Shown here: positions 18,594 through 27,508 of the stretch, in pieces
How the letters are laid out: every line of letters begins with the position of its first letter
Numbering within the stretch: the stretch's first letter is position 1
NCBI RefSeq assembly: GCF_002843175.1
Contig: NZ_PJEO01000056.1
Location: forward strand, 244,124-308,123
From: Confluentibacter flavum
GTDB lineage: Bacteria; Bacteroidota; Bacteroidia; Flavobacteriales; Flavobacteriaceae
Length of the DNA: 64,000 nucleotides
Reading direction: 5' to 3'
Translations under genes and position numbers: made by a program
The notes under the pieces: model-generated
Told to the model about the DNA's origin: nothing
The model's input: the letters and a program-made list of their open reading frames with translations, nothing else
Database searches by the model: none

Positions 18594-19451
18594 ATGTCTT
18601 GGTTTAAAAGAAAAACAAAAGGTATAACTACAACAACCGAAGAGAAAAAAGACACCCCAAAAGGTCTTTGGTACAAATCGCCTACAGGTAAAATTGTTGA
18701 CGCAGAAGAACTGGAAAAAAATTTCTACGTAAGTCCAGAAGATGGCTATCATGTCCGCATTGGAAGCCACGAATATTTTGAGATTCTTTTTGATGATAAC
18801 AATTTTAAAGAACTGGATGCTAATTTAGAATCCAAAGACCCGCTAAAATTTGTCGATACCAAAAAATATCCGGACAGGTTAAAAGCTGCTCAAGAAAAAA
18901 CAAAATTAAAAGATGCTGTCCGCGCTGCCGTTGGTAAATCTAAAGGAAAAGATTTGGTAATAGCATGTATGGACTTTGCTTTTATTGGAGGTTCCATGGG
19001 AAGTGTTGTAGGTGAAAAAATTGCACGGGCTGCGGATTATTCTCTAAAAAATAATATTCCTTTATTGGTTATTTCAAAATCTGGTGGTGCCCGTATGATG
19101 GAGGCCGCTTTATCCTTAATGCAATTGGCCAAAACATCCGTAAAACTGGCACAATTGGCTGAGGCAGGAATCCCATATATTTCTTTGTGTACCGACCCAA
19201 CCACAGGAGGTACTACAGCGTCTTTTGCTATGCTGGGAGATATTAATATTGCAGAACCCGGCGCTTTAATCGGCTTTGCCGGCCCCAGAATTGTTAGGGA
19301 TACTACGGGCAAAGAATTACCTGAAGGATTTCAAACATCTGAATTCTTATTAGAACATGGTTTCTTGGATTTTATTACTCCTAGAAAAGAGCTTAAAGAT
19401 AAGGTGAACCAGTACTTAGATTTAATTTTAAATCAGCCTTTAAGAGCTTAA
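18594..19451 (+). CDS. accD: Acetyl-CoA carboxylase carboxyltransferase subunit beta
   Basis: The beta half of the carboxyltransferase that makes malonyl-CoA for fatty acid synthesis; partner of AccA. 285 residues. The crotonase-fold core is intact: [38 protein letters not shown] and [16 protein letters not shown] are recognisable in order, then [10 protein letters not shown]. The N-terminal zinc ribbon found in E. coli AccD (two CxxC pairs) is present in outline ([12 protein letters not shown] then [15 protein letters not shown]), but all four cysteines are replaced, so it should not bind zinc. It has its own terminator and is not in an operon with rpsO. Confidence 0.95.
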   Translation: MSWFKRKTKGITTTTEEKKDTPKGLWYKSPTGKIVDAEELEKNFYVSPEDGYHVRIGSHEYFEILFDDNNFKELDANLESKDPLKFVDTKKYPDRLKAAQEKTKLKDAVRAAVGKSKGKDLVIACMDFAFIGGSMGSVVGEKIARAADYSLKNNIPLLVISKSGGARMMEAALSLMQLAKTSVKLAQLAEAGIPYISLCTDPTTGGTTASFAMLGDINIAEPGALIGFAGPRIVRDTTGKELPEGFQTSEFLLEHGFLDFITPRKELKDKVNQYLDLILNQPLRA

Positions 19452-19471
19452 AAATAAACAATGTAACTTCT

Positions 19472-19508
19472 TGACCTGATTGGTTTTCAGCCCATCAGGT
19501 CTTTTTGT
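19472..19508 (+). terminator. accD terminator
   Basis: GACCTGAT (19473-19480) pairs with ATCAGGTC (19494-19501), followed by a T tract. Confidence 0.85.
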
Positions 19509-19538
19509 TTAAATGGTTTGCAAATCATTAAAATTTAC

Positions 19539-19546
19539 TATATTTG
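19539..19546 (+). promoter_or_regulatory. -7 box for rpsO
   Basis: TATATTTG matches TAnnTTTG, 54 bases before the ATG at 19601. Confidence 0.45.
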
Positions 19547-19600
19547 CCGCTCGAAAGATAGACTTTCGTGTACATAACAATTATTTACAATAATATTAGC

Positions 19601-19870
19601 ATGTATTTAGCAAAAGAAGTAAAAGAAGAAATCTTCACAAAACACGGTAAAGGAAAAAACGACACCGGTTCTGCTGAAGGACAAATTGCGTTATTTACGC
19701 ACAGAATTAATCACTTAACGGAACACTTAAAAAAGAATCGTAAAGATTATAATACAGAGCGTTCGTTAGTAAAATTAGTAGGTAAAAGAAGAAGCTTACT
19801 AGATTACTTAACTAAGAAAGATATCTTAAGATATCGTGCGATAGTAAAAGAATTAGGATTAAGAAAATAA
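19601..19870 (+). CDS. rpsO: 30S ribosomal protein S15
   Basis: An 89-residue primary 16S rRNA-binding protein of the small subunit. It contains the S15 signature over LIKLVGKRR-like sequence (LVKLVGKRRSLLDYL near 56-70) and GSAEGQIALFTHRINHLTEHL (20 residues from about 24). The ATG at 19601 gives the family start MYLAKEVKEEIF; an upstream in-frame codon at 19568 would add 11 unrelated residues. It precedes pnp, a gene order common across bacteria, but here a terminator and a palindromic repeat separate them. Confidence 0.97.
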   Translation: MYLAKEVKEEIFTKHGKGKNDTGSAEGQIALFTHRINHLTEHLKKNRKDYNTERSLVKLVGKRRSLLDYLTKKDILRYRAIVKELGLRK

Positions 19871-19872
19871 TA

Positions 19873-19899
19873 AAAAGAGGCTTTTCAGCCTCTTTTTTG
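19873..19899 (+). terminator. rpsO terminator
   Basis: AGAGGCT (19876-19882), loop TTTC, AGCCTCT (19887-19893), then a T tract. Confidence 0.88.
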
Positions 19900-19923
19900 T
19901 TTTAGATATAACATAGTTACAAT

Positions 19924-20011
19924 GTCATTACGAGGAGTGTAACGACGTGGTAATCTTTTTTAAAAGAAACAGATTGCCACAGCAAATTAAAAAATTTGCT
20001 TCGCAATGACG
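19924..20011. repeat. REP-like palindromic intergenic repeat
   Basis: The outer ends are near-inverted (GTCATTACGAGG versus the complement of CTTCGCAATGAC). Internal stems are GTGGTAATCT/AGATTGCCAC with one mismatch, and AGCAAATT/AATTTGCT. The sequence style (CATTRCGAGG, AGATTGC) is that of dispersed non-coding repeats common in Flavobacteriia. It lies between rpsO and pnp. Confidence 0.7.
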
Positions 20012-20108
20012 TAAAATAGAAGAAGCTTATTATAGTTTTTCATTGGTCACACAACAACTACACACAACAACACAACGACCATTGTTTAATTAGAATTAAA
20101 AAAAATTT

Positions 20109-22367
20109 ATGATTCCAAAAATTTTTAGAGAGGTCATTGACCTTGGTGATGGACGTACAATATCCATCGAAACCGGAAAATTAGCAAAACAGGCCCATGG
20201 TTCTGTTGTTGTACAATCAGGAAAATGTATGCTTTTGTGTACAGTTGTTTCCAACTACCAACAAAGTGATGTTGACTTTTTACCATTAACGGTAGATTAC
20301 AGAGAAAAATTTGCTGCTTCTGGACGTTATCCAGGAGGTTTCTTTAAAAGAGAGGCAAGACCAAGTGATGGCGAAGTATTAACCATGCGTTTAGTGGATC
20401 GTGTTTTACGTCCGTTATTCCCAAAAGATTACCATGCAGAAACACAAGTAATGATTCAATTAATGTCTCATGACGACCAAGTTATGCCAGACGCTATGGC
20501 TGGATTGGCAGCTTCTGCAGCGATTCAATTATCAGATTTTCCTTTTGAATGTCCAATTTCAGAAGTAAGAGTTGGTCGTGTAAATGGTCAATTAATCATC
20601 AATCCTACAAGAGCTCAATTAGAAGTTTCTGAATTGGATATGGTTATTGGTGCTTCAGCAGATTCAGTAATGATGGTTGAAGGTGAAATGCATGAGATTT
20701 CTGAAGAAGAAATGGTTGAAGCTATTAAGTTTGCACATGAGGCTATTAAAATACAATGCGCTGCTCAAGTAAAATTAGCGGAAGCTTTTGGTAAAAAAGA
20801 AACCCGTACTTACGACGTAGAACGTGAAGATGAAGTTTTAGCAAAAAAAGTAGAAGCTTTAACGTATGATAAAGTGTATGCCGTAGCAAGAGCTGCTTCA
20901 GCAAAACACGAGCGTAGTGCGGCTTTTGATGCTATTAAAGAAGAAGTAAAGGCAAGCTTTACTGAAGAAGAATTAGCTGATTTTGGAGGTTTGGTTTCTA
21001 AATATTTCTACAAAGCTGAGAAAAAAGCGGTAAGAGATTTAACGTTGAACGAAGGGTTACGTTTAGATGGCCGTAAAACAAACGACATCAGACCCATTTG
21101 GTGTGAAGTAGATTATTTACCTTCTGTTCATGGCTCTTCAATATTTACTCGTGGAGAAACTCAAGCTTTAGCAACAGTTACTTTAGGAACTTCTAGAGAA
21201 GCAAACCAAATAGATATGCCATCGTTTGAAGGCGAAGAGCGTTTCTATTTACATTATAACTTCCCACCTTTTTCTACAGGTGAAGCGAAACCCTTAAGAG
21301 GAACGTCACGTCGTGAAGTAGGACATGGGAATTTGGCACAACGTGCATTAAAAAACATGGTTCCTGCCGATTGCCCATACACAGTAAGAGTTGTGTCGGA
21401 AGTATTAGAATCTAATGGTTCGTCTTCTATGGCAACTGTTTGCGCTGGTACTATGGCGTTAATGGATGCTGGGGTTCAAATGAAAAAACCAGTTTCTGGT
21501 ATTGCTATGGGATTAATTTCTGATGCTGAAACTGGAAAATACGCAGTGTTATCTGATATTTTAGGTGATGAAGATCATTTAGGTGATATGGACTTTAAAG
21601 TGACTGGTACTGCTGATGGTATTACCGCTTGCCAAATGGACATTAAAGTAAAAGGCCTTTCTTATGAAATTTTGGTAAATGCTTTAAAACAAGCACAAGC
21701 TGGACGTTTACATATTTTAGGAAAACTTGTTGAAACCATTGCGCAACCAAATGCCGATGTGAAACCTCATGCGCCTAAAATGATAACCAAAATTATTCCT
21801 AATGCGTTTATTGGTGCCTTAATTGGTCCTGGTGGAAAAGTGATTCAGGAGTTACAAAAAGCAACAAAAACAACGATTGTTATTAATGAAGATCCGATTA
21901 CCGAAGAAGGTATTGTTGAAATATTAGGAACCAATCAAGCTGGTATTGATGCTGTGTTAGCTAAAATCGATTCGTTAATGTTTAAACCAGAAGTTGGTGG
22001 CACTTATGAAGTAAAAGTGATTAAAATGCTTGATTTTGGTGCTGTTGTAGAATATTTAGATGCTCCAGGTAACGAAGTATTATTGCACGTAAGTGAATTA
22101 GCTTGGGAACGTACCGAAAATGTAACCGATGTGGTTAATATGGGCGATGTTTTTAATGTGAAGTATTTTGGTTTAGATCCAAAAACGCGCAAGGAAAAAG
22201 TATCCCGTAAAGCATTATTGGAAAAACCAGAGGGTTATGTTGCAAGACCACCAAGAGACAATAACGACCGTGGTGGACGTGATAATAGAGGTGGAAGTCG
22301 TGATAATCGCGGACGTGATAATCGTCGTGATGATAGAAGACCTAGAGAAGATAGAAAAGAAGATTAA
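20109..22367 (+). CDS. pnp: Polyribonucleotide nucleotidyltransferase (PNPase)
   Basis: A 3'-5' phosphorolytic exoribonuclease for RNA turnover, 752 residues. Two RNase PH domains: the first begins [16 protein letters not shown]; the second contains [16 protein letters not shown] and [15 protein letters not shown] (about 320-360), with the active-site [13 protein letters not shown] near 487-500. A KH domain ([21 protein letters not shown], near 560-580) and an S1 domain ([19 protein letters not shown], about 625-645) follow. The last about 30 residues are an Arg/Asp/Gly/Asn-rich disordered tail, which probably adds RNA contacts. Start ATG at 20109. Confidence 0.97.
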   Translation: MIPKIFREVIDLGDGRTISIETGKLAKQAHGSVVVQSGKCMLLCTVVSNYQQSDVDFLPLTVDYREKFAASGRYPGGFFKREARPSDGEVLTMRLVDRVLRPLFPKDYHAETQVMIQLMSHDDQVMPDAMAGLAASAAIQLSDFPFECPISEVRVGRVNGQLIINPTRAQLEVSELDMVIGASADSVMMVEGEMHEISEEEMVEAIKFAHEAIKIQCAAQVKLAEAFGKKETRTYDVEREDEVLAKKVEALTYDKVYAVARAASAKHERSAAFDAIKEEVKASFTEEELADFGGLVSKYFYKAEKKAVRDLTLNEGLRLDGRKTNDIRPIWCEVDYLPSVHGSSIFTRGETQALATVTLGTSREANQIDMPSFEGEERFYLHYNFPPFSTGEAKPLRGTSRREVGHGNLAQRALKNMVPADCPYTVRVVSEVLESNGSSSMATVCAGTMALMDAGVQMKKPVSGIAMGLISDAETGKYAVLSDILGDEDHLGDMDFKVTGTADGITACQMDIKVKGLSYEILVNALKQAQAGRLHILGKLVETIAQPNADVKPHAPKMITKIIPNAFIGALIGPGGKVIQELQKATKTTIVINEDPITEEGIVEILGTNQAGIDAVLAKIDSLMFKPEVGGTYEVKVIKMLDFGAVVEYLDAPGNEVLLHVSELAWERTENVTDVVNMGDVFNVKYFGLDPKTRKEKVSRKALLEKPEGYVARPPRDNNDRGGRDNRGGSRDNRGRDNRRDDRRPREDRKED

Positions 22368-22389
22368 GTTCTCTTTATTATCATAATTT

Positions 22390-22426
22390 AAAAGCTGTCA
22401 AAAATAAATTTGGCAGCTTTTTTTAT
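22390..22426 (+). terminator. pnp terminator
   Basis: AAAGCTGTCAAA pairs with TTTGGCAGCTTT (one G-T pair) across a short AT loop, followed by a T tract. Confidence 0.85.
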
Positions 22427-22523
22427 TTGGATTTAATGTTAATTCTAGAATGGATTTTTCAATTTTTAAATGTTAGCTATCAATTGGATTTAAAGTCAAA
22501 AAAAAAAATAATTATCTTTACTT

Positions 22524-23537
22524 ATGAAGTTAAGTATAATTATTCCAGCTTACAATGTTGAAGAATATATAGAAACTTGTCTAACAAGTTGTTGCAACCA
22601 AGATCTACAGCTTTATGATTTTGAAATCATAGTAATAAACGACGGATCTACAGATGATACTGAAAAAAAAGTGTTACAATTTGTAGAAAATCATTCCAAT
22701 ATACTTCTAAAATCTCAAAAAAATAGCGGCTTAGGAGCATCTAGAAATTTAGGAGTAGCCCTCTCAAAAGGTAAATATATTTATTTTTTAGATGGAGACG
22801 ATTATATAGCTAGGAACACGTTAGGTTCTCTAATTACATTAATTGAAAAACATAGCTTAGATGTCATTGGTTTTAAATCTAAAAATGTTACGGATAGCAA
22901 CCTAATAGACTCAAAACACACAAGTAAAGATATTGAAGTAGATAATATATTCAATGGAATTGATTTCATGGCGAAATACAATTATATGCCAGAAGTATGG
23001 TCGTACATAACTAAAAGATCTTTTTATTTAGATAATAAATTCAATTTCTACAATAGAAAATTTTTACAAGATTCCTACTTCACGCCTAAGCTAATAAGTA
23101 AAGCCAAAAGAATAGCCTTGGTAGATTATGATGTTTATAGGTATAGAAAATCTATTAACTCTGTCACTAGAAATAAATCAATGGAGCATGCTAAAACACA
23201 TATGGAAGATATGTGTTTTGCTATTCATAAATTAGAAGAACTAAAAAATGAACTAATTAGCCAAGGCATTACTAATAAAAAGGTTCTTCAACGCATGGAT
23301 GTAAAACAACAACACTATGTATTTATTTTAATAAGTAGATTTGTCAAATCTGATTTGGATAATTCAATGCTAAAAAAAATATTATCAGATTTTAAACTTA
23401 TTGGGGCATACCCTTTAATTAAATTTTTGTCTACTTCAGATTATAAAAGCAATTTATATCACATACTTACTTTTGTATATAATAGAAAATATCTGCTTTA
23501 TCCAAGCATAAAAATATATAGACTATTGAAAAGATAG
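22524..23537 (+). CDS. Family 2 glycosyltransferase, orphan
   Basis: A 337-residue GT-A fold glycosyltransferase. The nucleotide-sugar site is clear: SIIIPAYNVEEYI at 4-16, NDGSTDD at 39-45, NSGLGASRNLG at 67-77 and the metal-binding DGDD at 90-93. No membrane helix is evident, so it is cytosolic or peripheral. It probably adds one sugar to a surface glycan. It is isolated between housekeeping genes (pnp and gpmI), with the pnp terminator before it. Its codons look more AT-rich than its neighbours', which would fit acquisition from elsewhere. Donor and acceptor cannot be predicted. Confidence 0.85.
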   Translation: MKLSIIIPAYNVEEYIETCLTSCCNQDLQLYDFEIIVINDGSTDDTEKKVLQFVENHSNILLKSQKNSGLGASRNLGVALSKGKYIYFLDGDDYIARNTLGSLITLIEKHSLDVIGFKSKNVTDSNLIDSKHTSKDIEVDNIFNGIDFMAKYNYMPEVWSYITKRSFYLDNKFNFYNRKFLQDSYFTPKLISKAKRIALVDYDVYRYRKSINSVTRNKSMEHAKTHMEDMCFAIHKLEELKNELISQGITNKKVLQRMDVKQQHYVFILISRFVKSDLDNSMLKKILSDFKLIGAYPLIKFLSTSDYKSNLYHILTFVYNRKYLLYPSIKIYRLLKR

Positions 23538-23696
23538 CGGTATGCTTAAAAGTTATAACATACTACTTATATGTTATTATGTAAAGTTTTTTATCATAAA
23601 ACCCTTTAAAAAAACGTTATTTTATTTCACTCTTTAAAAGCATAAAAACCTTTGTTTTTAGTATCTACTTTTTAAGGCTATCTTCTCGAACTTCCT

Positions 23697-23704
23697 TATT
23701 TTTG
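23697..23704 (+). promoter_or_regulatory. -7 box for gpmI
   Basis: TATTTTTG, a full TAnnTTTG match, 22 bases before the gpmI ATG. Confidence 0.55.
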
Positions 23705-23726
23705 CACTAACAAAATCCTAATAAAA

Positions 23727-25244
23727 ATGAACAAAAAAGTCATCCTTATGATTCTTGATGGTTGGGGAAAATCACCAGACCCAAAAGTATCGGCCATAGA
23801 TAATGCCCACACCCCTTTTATAGATTCTTTATATACCAAATATCCAAATGCATCCTTGCGTACCGACGGCTTACATGTAGGTTTACCAGAAGGTCAAATG
23901 GGAAATAGCGAAGTAGGACATATGAATCTGGGTGCTGGACGTATCGTGTATCAGGATTTGGTAAAGGTTAATCTGGCTGTTCAAAATAAGACATTAAATA
24001 CCGAAAAAGTACTTGTTGATGCTTTTAATTATGCCAAAGACAATAATAAAAGTGTCCATTTTCTTGGTTTACTGAGTGATGGCGGGGTACATTCCCACTT
24101 CTCACATTTATATGGTTTAGTTGAGGCTGCAAACGACTTTGGGTTGAAAAAAACGTATATCCATGCCTTTACTGACGGTCGTGATGTGGACCCAAAATCT
24201 GGTGCTAGCTTTGTTTCGGATTTACAAAATAATTTAATTAACACACCTACAAAACTGGCTACTGTTACCGGTCGTTATTACGCCATGGACAGAGATAAGC
24301 GATGGGAACGTGTTAAACTAGCTTACGATGCCATTGTAAATAGTGTTGGCGAAAAATCATCTAATATAGTAGCATCTATTGAAAGTAATTATGCCAATGA
24401 CATTACCGACGAGTTTATAAAACCCATTATTGCTGTTGATGCTGACAACAATCCGATTGCATCCGTAAAAGAAGATGATGTTATTATTTTCTTCAACTTT
24501 AGAACAGATCGTGGACGCGAACTTACAGAAGCCCTGTCGCAACAAGATTTTCATGAGCAAAACATGCATAAACTTAATTTGTATTATGTTACGCTTACCA
24601 ACTATAACGATACATATGAAAATGTGAAGGTTGTCTTCAATAAAGACAACTTAACAGAGACTTTGGGTGAGGTTTTATCAAAAAACAATAAAACCCAAAT
24701 CAGAATTGCCGAAACGGAAAAATACCCTCACGTAACTTTTTTCTTTTCTGGCGGACAAGAAATTCCTTTTGAAGGTGAAACCAGGATATTAAGAAATTCA
24801 CCTAAAGTGGCTACGTACGATTTAAAACCTGAAATGAGTGCTTTTGAATTAAAAGATGCTTTAATTCCTGAACTTGAAAAAGGAGATGTAGATTTTGTAT
24901 GCTTGAACTTTGCCAATGGTGATATGGTTGGCCATACAGGCGTTATGGAAGCTGCTATTAAAGCTTGCGAATCTGTTGACGCCTGCGTTAAAGAGGTTGT
25001 AACCACAGCACTAAATCATGGCTATACAACACTGCTTATTGCAGACCACGGTAATTGTGAAACCATGATTAACCCAGATGGTTCTCCAAATACGGCACAT
25101 ACCACAAACCCTGTGCCTATTATTTTAATTGATAATGATTTAAACCGTATTCAAGATGGTGTTTTAGGAGATATCGCACCTACTATATTAAAATTAATGG
25201 GTATAGAACAACCAAAAGCAATGACAAGACATTCATTAGTTTAG
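23727..25244 (+). CDS. gpmI: 2,3-bisphosphoglycerate-independent phosphoglycerate mutase
   Basis: Glycolytic enzyme interconverting 3- and 2-phosphoglycerate, dependent on Mn2+; alkaline-phosphatase superfamily. 505 residues, normal for iPGM. Metal and catalytic sites: LMILDGWG with Asp11, nucleophile Ser61 in GQMGNSEVGHMNLGAG, TDGRDVDPKSG near 149-159, NFRTDRGREL near 257-266, and the distal metal motif IADHGNCE near 440-447. A good -7 box precedes it. A HAD-family gene follows 49 bases later and may be cotranscribed. Confidence 0.97.
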   Translation: MNKKVILMILDGWGKSPDPKVSAIDNAHTPFIDSLYTKYPNASLRTDGLHVGLPEGQMGNSEVGHMNLGAGRIVYQDLVKVNLAVQNKTLNTEKVLVDAFNYAKDNNKSVHFLGLLSDGGVHSHFSHLYGLVEAANDFGLKKTYIHAFTDGRDVDPKSGASFVSDLQNNLINTPTKLATVTGRYYAMDRDKRWERVKLAYDAIVNSVGEKSSNIVASIESNYANDITDEFIKPIIAVDADNNPIASVKEDDVIIFFNFRTDRGRELTEALSQQDFHEQNMHKLNLYYVTLTNYNDTYENVKVVFNKDNLTETLGEVLSKNNKTQIRIAETEKYPHVTFFFSGGQEIPFEGETRILRNSPKVATYDLKPEMSAFELKDALIPELEKGDVDFVCLNFANGDMVGHTGVMEAAIKACESVDACVKEVVTTALNHGYTTLLIADHGNCETMINPDGSPNTAHTTNPVPIILIDNDLNRIQDGVLGDIAPTILKLMGIEQPKAMTRHSLV

Positions 25245-25293
25245 ATTTAAAGCAAATATTTATAACTTTACAATAAAAATCGGATCCAAATTG

Positions 25294-25704
25294 ATGAATT
25301 TTAATGGTGGACTTGTAATAGCAGTTGATTTTGATGGAACCATCGTGGAAGATGCCTATCCAAAAATCGGCAAGCCTATACTTTTCGCTTTTGAAACCTT
25401 ACAAAAACTTCAAAAAGAAGGGCATCGCTTGATATTATGGACCTACCGAAGTGGCGATAAATTAGATGAAGCCGTCGCATTTTGCGAAGAGCATGGCATC
25501 TTTTTTTATGCCGTAAACAAAAGTTTTCCAGAAGAAGAATTTGACGGCTCTTTTAGCAGAAAAATAAATGCCGATTTATTTATTGATGATAGAAATATTG
25601 GAGGGTTTTTTGGATGGGGCGAAATATACCATTTGCTTATAAATTCAGATGAGAGTCCTGTTCAAACGGAAAAGAAGAAAGGATTTTTCGATTTTTTAAA
25701 ATAA
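25294..25704 (+). CDS. BT0820-type HAD-family phosphatase
   Basis: A 136-residue HAD-superfamily protein, probably a small-molecule phosphatase. Motif I is VDFDGTIVED (about 10-19), with two Asp for phospho-transfer. Motif II is ILWTYRSG with the Thr near residue 50. Motif III/IV is ADLFIDDRNIGG near 107-118. The size and motif spacing resemble the structurally studied Bacteroides protein BT0820. The ATG at 25294 is preferred over a TTG one codon earlier. No cap domain is present. Substrate unknown; the gpmI neighbour is not strong enough to infer one. Confidence 0.75.
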   Translation: MNFNGGLVIAVDFDGTIVEDAYPKIGKPILFAFETLQKLQKEGHRLILWTYRSGDKLDEAVAFCEEHGIFFYAVNKSFPEEEFDGSFSRKINADLFIDDRNIGGFFGWGEIYHLLINSDESPVQTEKKKGFFDFLK

Positions 25705-25771
25705 TTTTCTGTACTTCAAAAGAATTATAAACCCAATATATATTCAAAATTTCTAACATTTTAATTTTAAG

Positions 25772-25779
25772 TATCTTTG
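25772..25779 (+). promoter_or_regulatory. -7 box for map
   Basis: TATCTTTG, a full TAnnTTTG match, 17 bases before the map ATG. Confidence 0.55.
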
Positions 25780-25796
25780 CCATTATTTTTTAAAAG

Positions 25797-26615
25797 ATGA
25801 TTGTAGTAAAAACAAGAGAAGAGATTGAATTAATGCGCGAAAGTGCTTTAATCGTATCAAAAACGTTAGGAATGCTCGCCAAAGAGATTAAACCTGGAGT
25901 CACCACTGTACAACTGGACAAACTTGCTGAAGATTTTATAAGGGCTCAAGATGCATTGCCTGGTTTTTTAGGTTTATATGACTGTCCATCCACCTTACTA
26001 TGTAGTGTTAACGAAGCTGTTGTACATGGTTTGCCAACAGCTATTCCGTTAAAGGAAGGCGATATCGTGTCTATAGACTGTGGTGCTTTAAAGAATGGCT
26101 TTTACGGCGACCATGCTTACACTTTCGAAATAGGCGAAGTAGCCCCAGAAACCAAAAAACTCATTGAAGTTACCAAGGAATCATTGTATGTTGGCATTAG
26201 GGAATTTAAAATAAACAATCGCGTTGGCGATGTTGGCTATGCCATCCAAAAATATTGTGAAGATCATGGTTATGGAGTAGTAAGGGAATTGGTTGGTCAT
26301 GGTTTAGGCAAAAAAATGCATGAAGATCCAGAAATGCCAAACTACGGAAAACGAGGTAGAGGTAAAAAATTTATTGAAGGTATGGTGGTCGCCATAGAAC
26401 CGATGATCAATATGGGAACACACCGCGTAAAACAACTTAAAGACGGTTGGACCATTGTAACTTCAGACGGTAAACCAAGTGTTCACTTTGAACATGATGT
26501 CGCCATTATTGATGGAAATCCAGAAATACTTTCCACGTTTGCTTATGTTCATGAAGCCTTGGGTATTACTTCTAATGAAGAAGATGAATTTAGGCAAGAA
26601 GCATTAGTGCTTTAA
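25797..26615 (+). CDS. map: Type I methionine aminopeptidase
   Basis: Removes the initiator methionine from nascent proteins; dinuclear metal enzyme of 272 residues. All metal and catalytic positions are seen: His78 (VVHGLP), Asp94 (VSIDCG), Asp105 (FYGDHAYTF), His168 (LVGHGLG), Glu201 (VAIEPM) and Glu232 (HFEHDVA). It starts 17 bases after a strong -7 box. Its stop is one base before the ATG of the methyltransferase gene, so the two form an operon. A stretch of about 15 residues at the C-terminus extends past the catalytic core. Confidence 0.96.
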   Translation: MIVVKTREEIELMRESALIVSKTLGMLAKEIKPGVTTVQLDKLAEDFIRAQDALPGFLGLYDCPSTLLCSVNEAVVHGLPTAIPLKEGDIVSIDCGALKNGFYGDHAYTFEIGEVAPETKKLIEVTKESLYVGIREFKINNRVGDVGYAIQKYCEDHGYGVVRELVGHGLGKKMHEDPEMPNYGKRGRGKKFIEGMVVAIEPMINMGTHRVKQLKDGWTIVTSDGKPSVHFEHDVAIIDGNPEILSTFAYVHEALGITSNEEDEFRQEALVL

Positions 26616-26616
26616 A

Positions 26617-27405
26617 ATGAAAACGTTCTTCAAAATAGTTCTGAACATTATTCCAAGACCTTTATTAATAAGGCTTAGTTATATTATCCGCCCTATTTTA
26701 GCCTTTTTTTTAAAAGGAAACAAGTTTACCGACCCTATAGATGGTAAAAGCTTTAAAACCTTTCTTCCATATGGTTACGGAAAACAACGCACTAATGTAT
26801 TATCGCCTTCAACATTGAGTTTAGAACGTCATAGATTATTGTGGCTTTACTTAAAAAATGAAACGAATTTTTTTTCTGCAGATACTGAAACAAGTTCAGC
26901 ACAAAGAAAAAAAGTACTCCACTTTGCTCCCGAACAGGCTTTTTACAAACGCTTTAAAGCCATGAAAAATTTGGATTATACCACAACGGATTTAAATTCG
27001 CCTCTGGCCGATGTTAAAGCCGATATTTGTAATCTCCCTTTTGAGGACAATAGTTTTGACGTCATACTTTGTAATCATGTATTGGAACACATTCCAGATG
27101 ACACCAAAGCGATGCAAGAACTATATAGGGTTATGAAAGTGGGCGGTATGGGTGTTTTTCAAATTCCGCAAGATCTTTCTAGAAATACGACTTTTGAAGA
27201 CAATACCATTACTGACAAAAAAGAACGTTCTAAAATTTTTGGACAATACGATCATGTACGCATTTATGGCTTAGATTATTTCAATAAATTAAGATCTGTT
27301 GGTTTTAAAGTGGAGGAAATTGATTATACCGCTAAACTTTCAGAAGAAGATGTTACTAAATATTGCTTAGCTAAAGGCGAAATTATTCCTGTGGTTTATA
27401 AGTAA
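26617..27405 (+). CDS. SAM-dependent class I methyltransferase, unknown substrate
   Basis: A 262-residue methyltransferase (type 11-like). A hydrophobic N-terminal segment (about 5-35) may attach it to the membrane. The Rossmann part begins VLHFAPEQAFYKRF near 94-107, with the acidic strand YTTTDLNS, the DICNLPFEDNSFDVILCNHVLEHI region (about 135-158), and RVMKVGGMGVFQIPQ. The conserved Asp/HVLEH pattern marks the SAM pocket. It is translated directly after map. Related genes in Flavobacteria are annotated only as methyltransferases; lipid or glycan methylation is possible but unsupported. Confidence 0.8.
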   Translation: MKTFFKIVLNIIPRPLLIRLSYIIRPILAFFLKGNKFTDPIDGKSFKTFLPYGYGKQRTNVLSPSTLSLERHRLLWLYLKNETNFFSADTETSSAQRKKVLHFAPEQAFYKRFKAMKNLDYTTTDLNSPLADVKADICNLPFEDNSFDVILCNHVLEHIPDDTKAMQELYRVMKVGGMGVFQIPQDLSRNTTFEDNTITDKKERSKIFGQYDHVRIYGLDYFNKLRSVGFKVEEIDYTAKLSEEDVTKYCLAKGEIIPVVYK

Positions 27406-27410
27406 TTTAT

Positions 27411-27483
27411 CATTCCTGCGAAGGCAGGAATCTAATAAATCTATGTTTTTATATATCAATGGATTCCTGCCTTCGCAGGAAAT
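27411..27483. repeat. Paired palindromic repeat (TTCCTGC/GCAGGAA)
   Basis: Two hairpin units: ATTCCTGC-GAAG-GCAGGAAT (27412-27431) and ATTCCTGC-CTTC-GCAGGAAAT (27463-27483). The whole can also fold as one long stem, since the units are complementary. It lies between the convergent methyltransferase and apbE genes, where it may help terminate both. Confidence 0.75.
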
Positions 27484-27508
27484 CAAGGATTCGACAATTC
27501 AATGTCAG

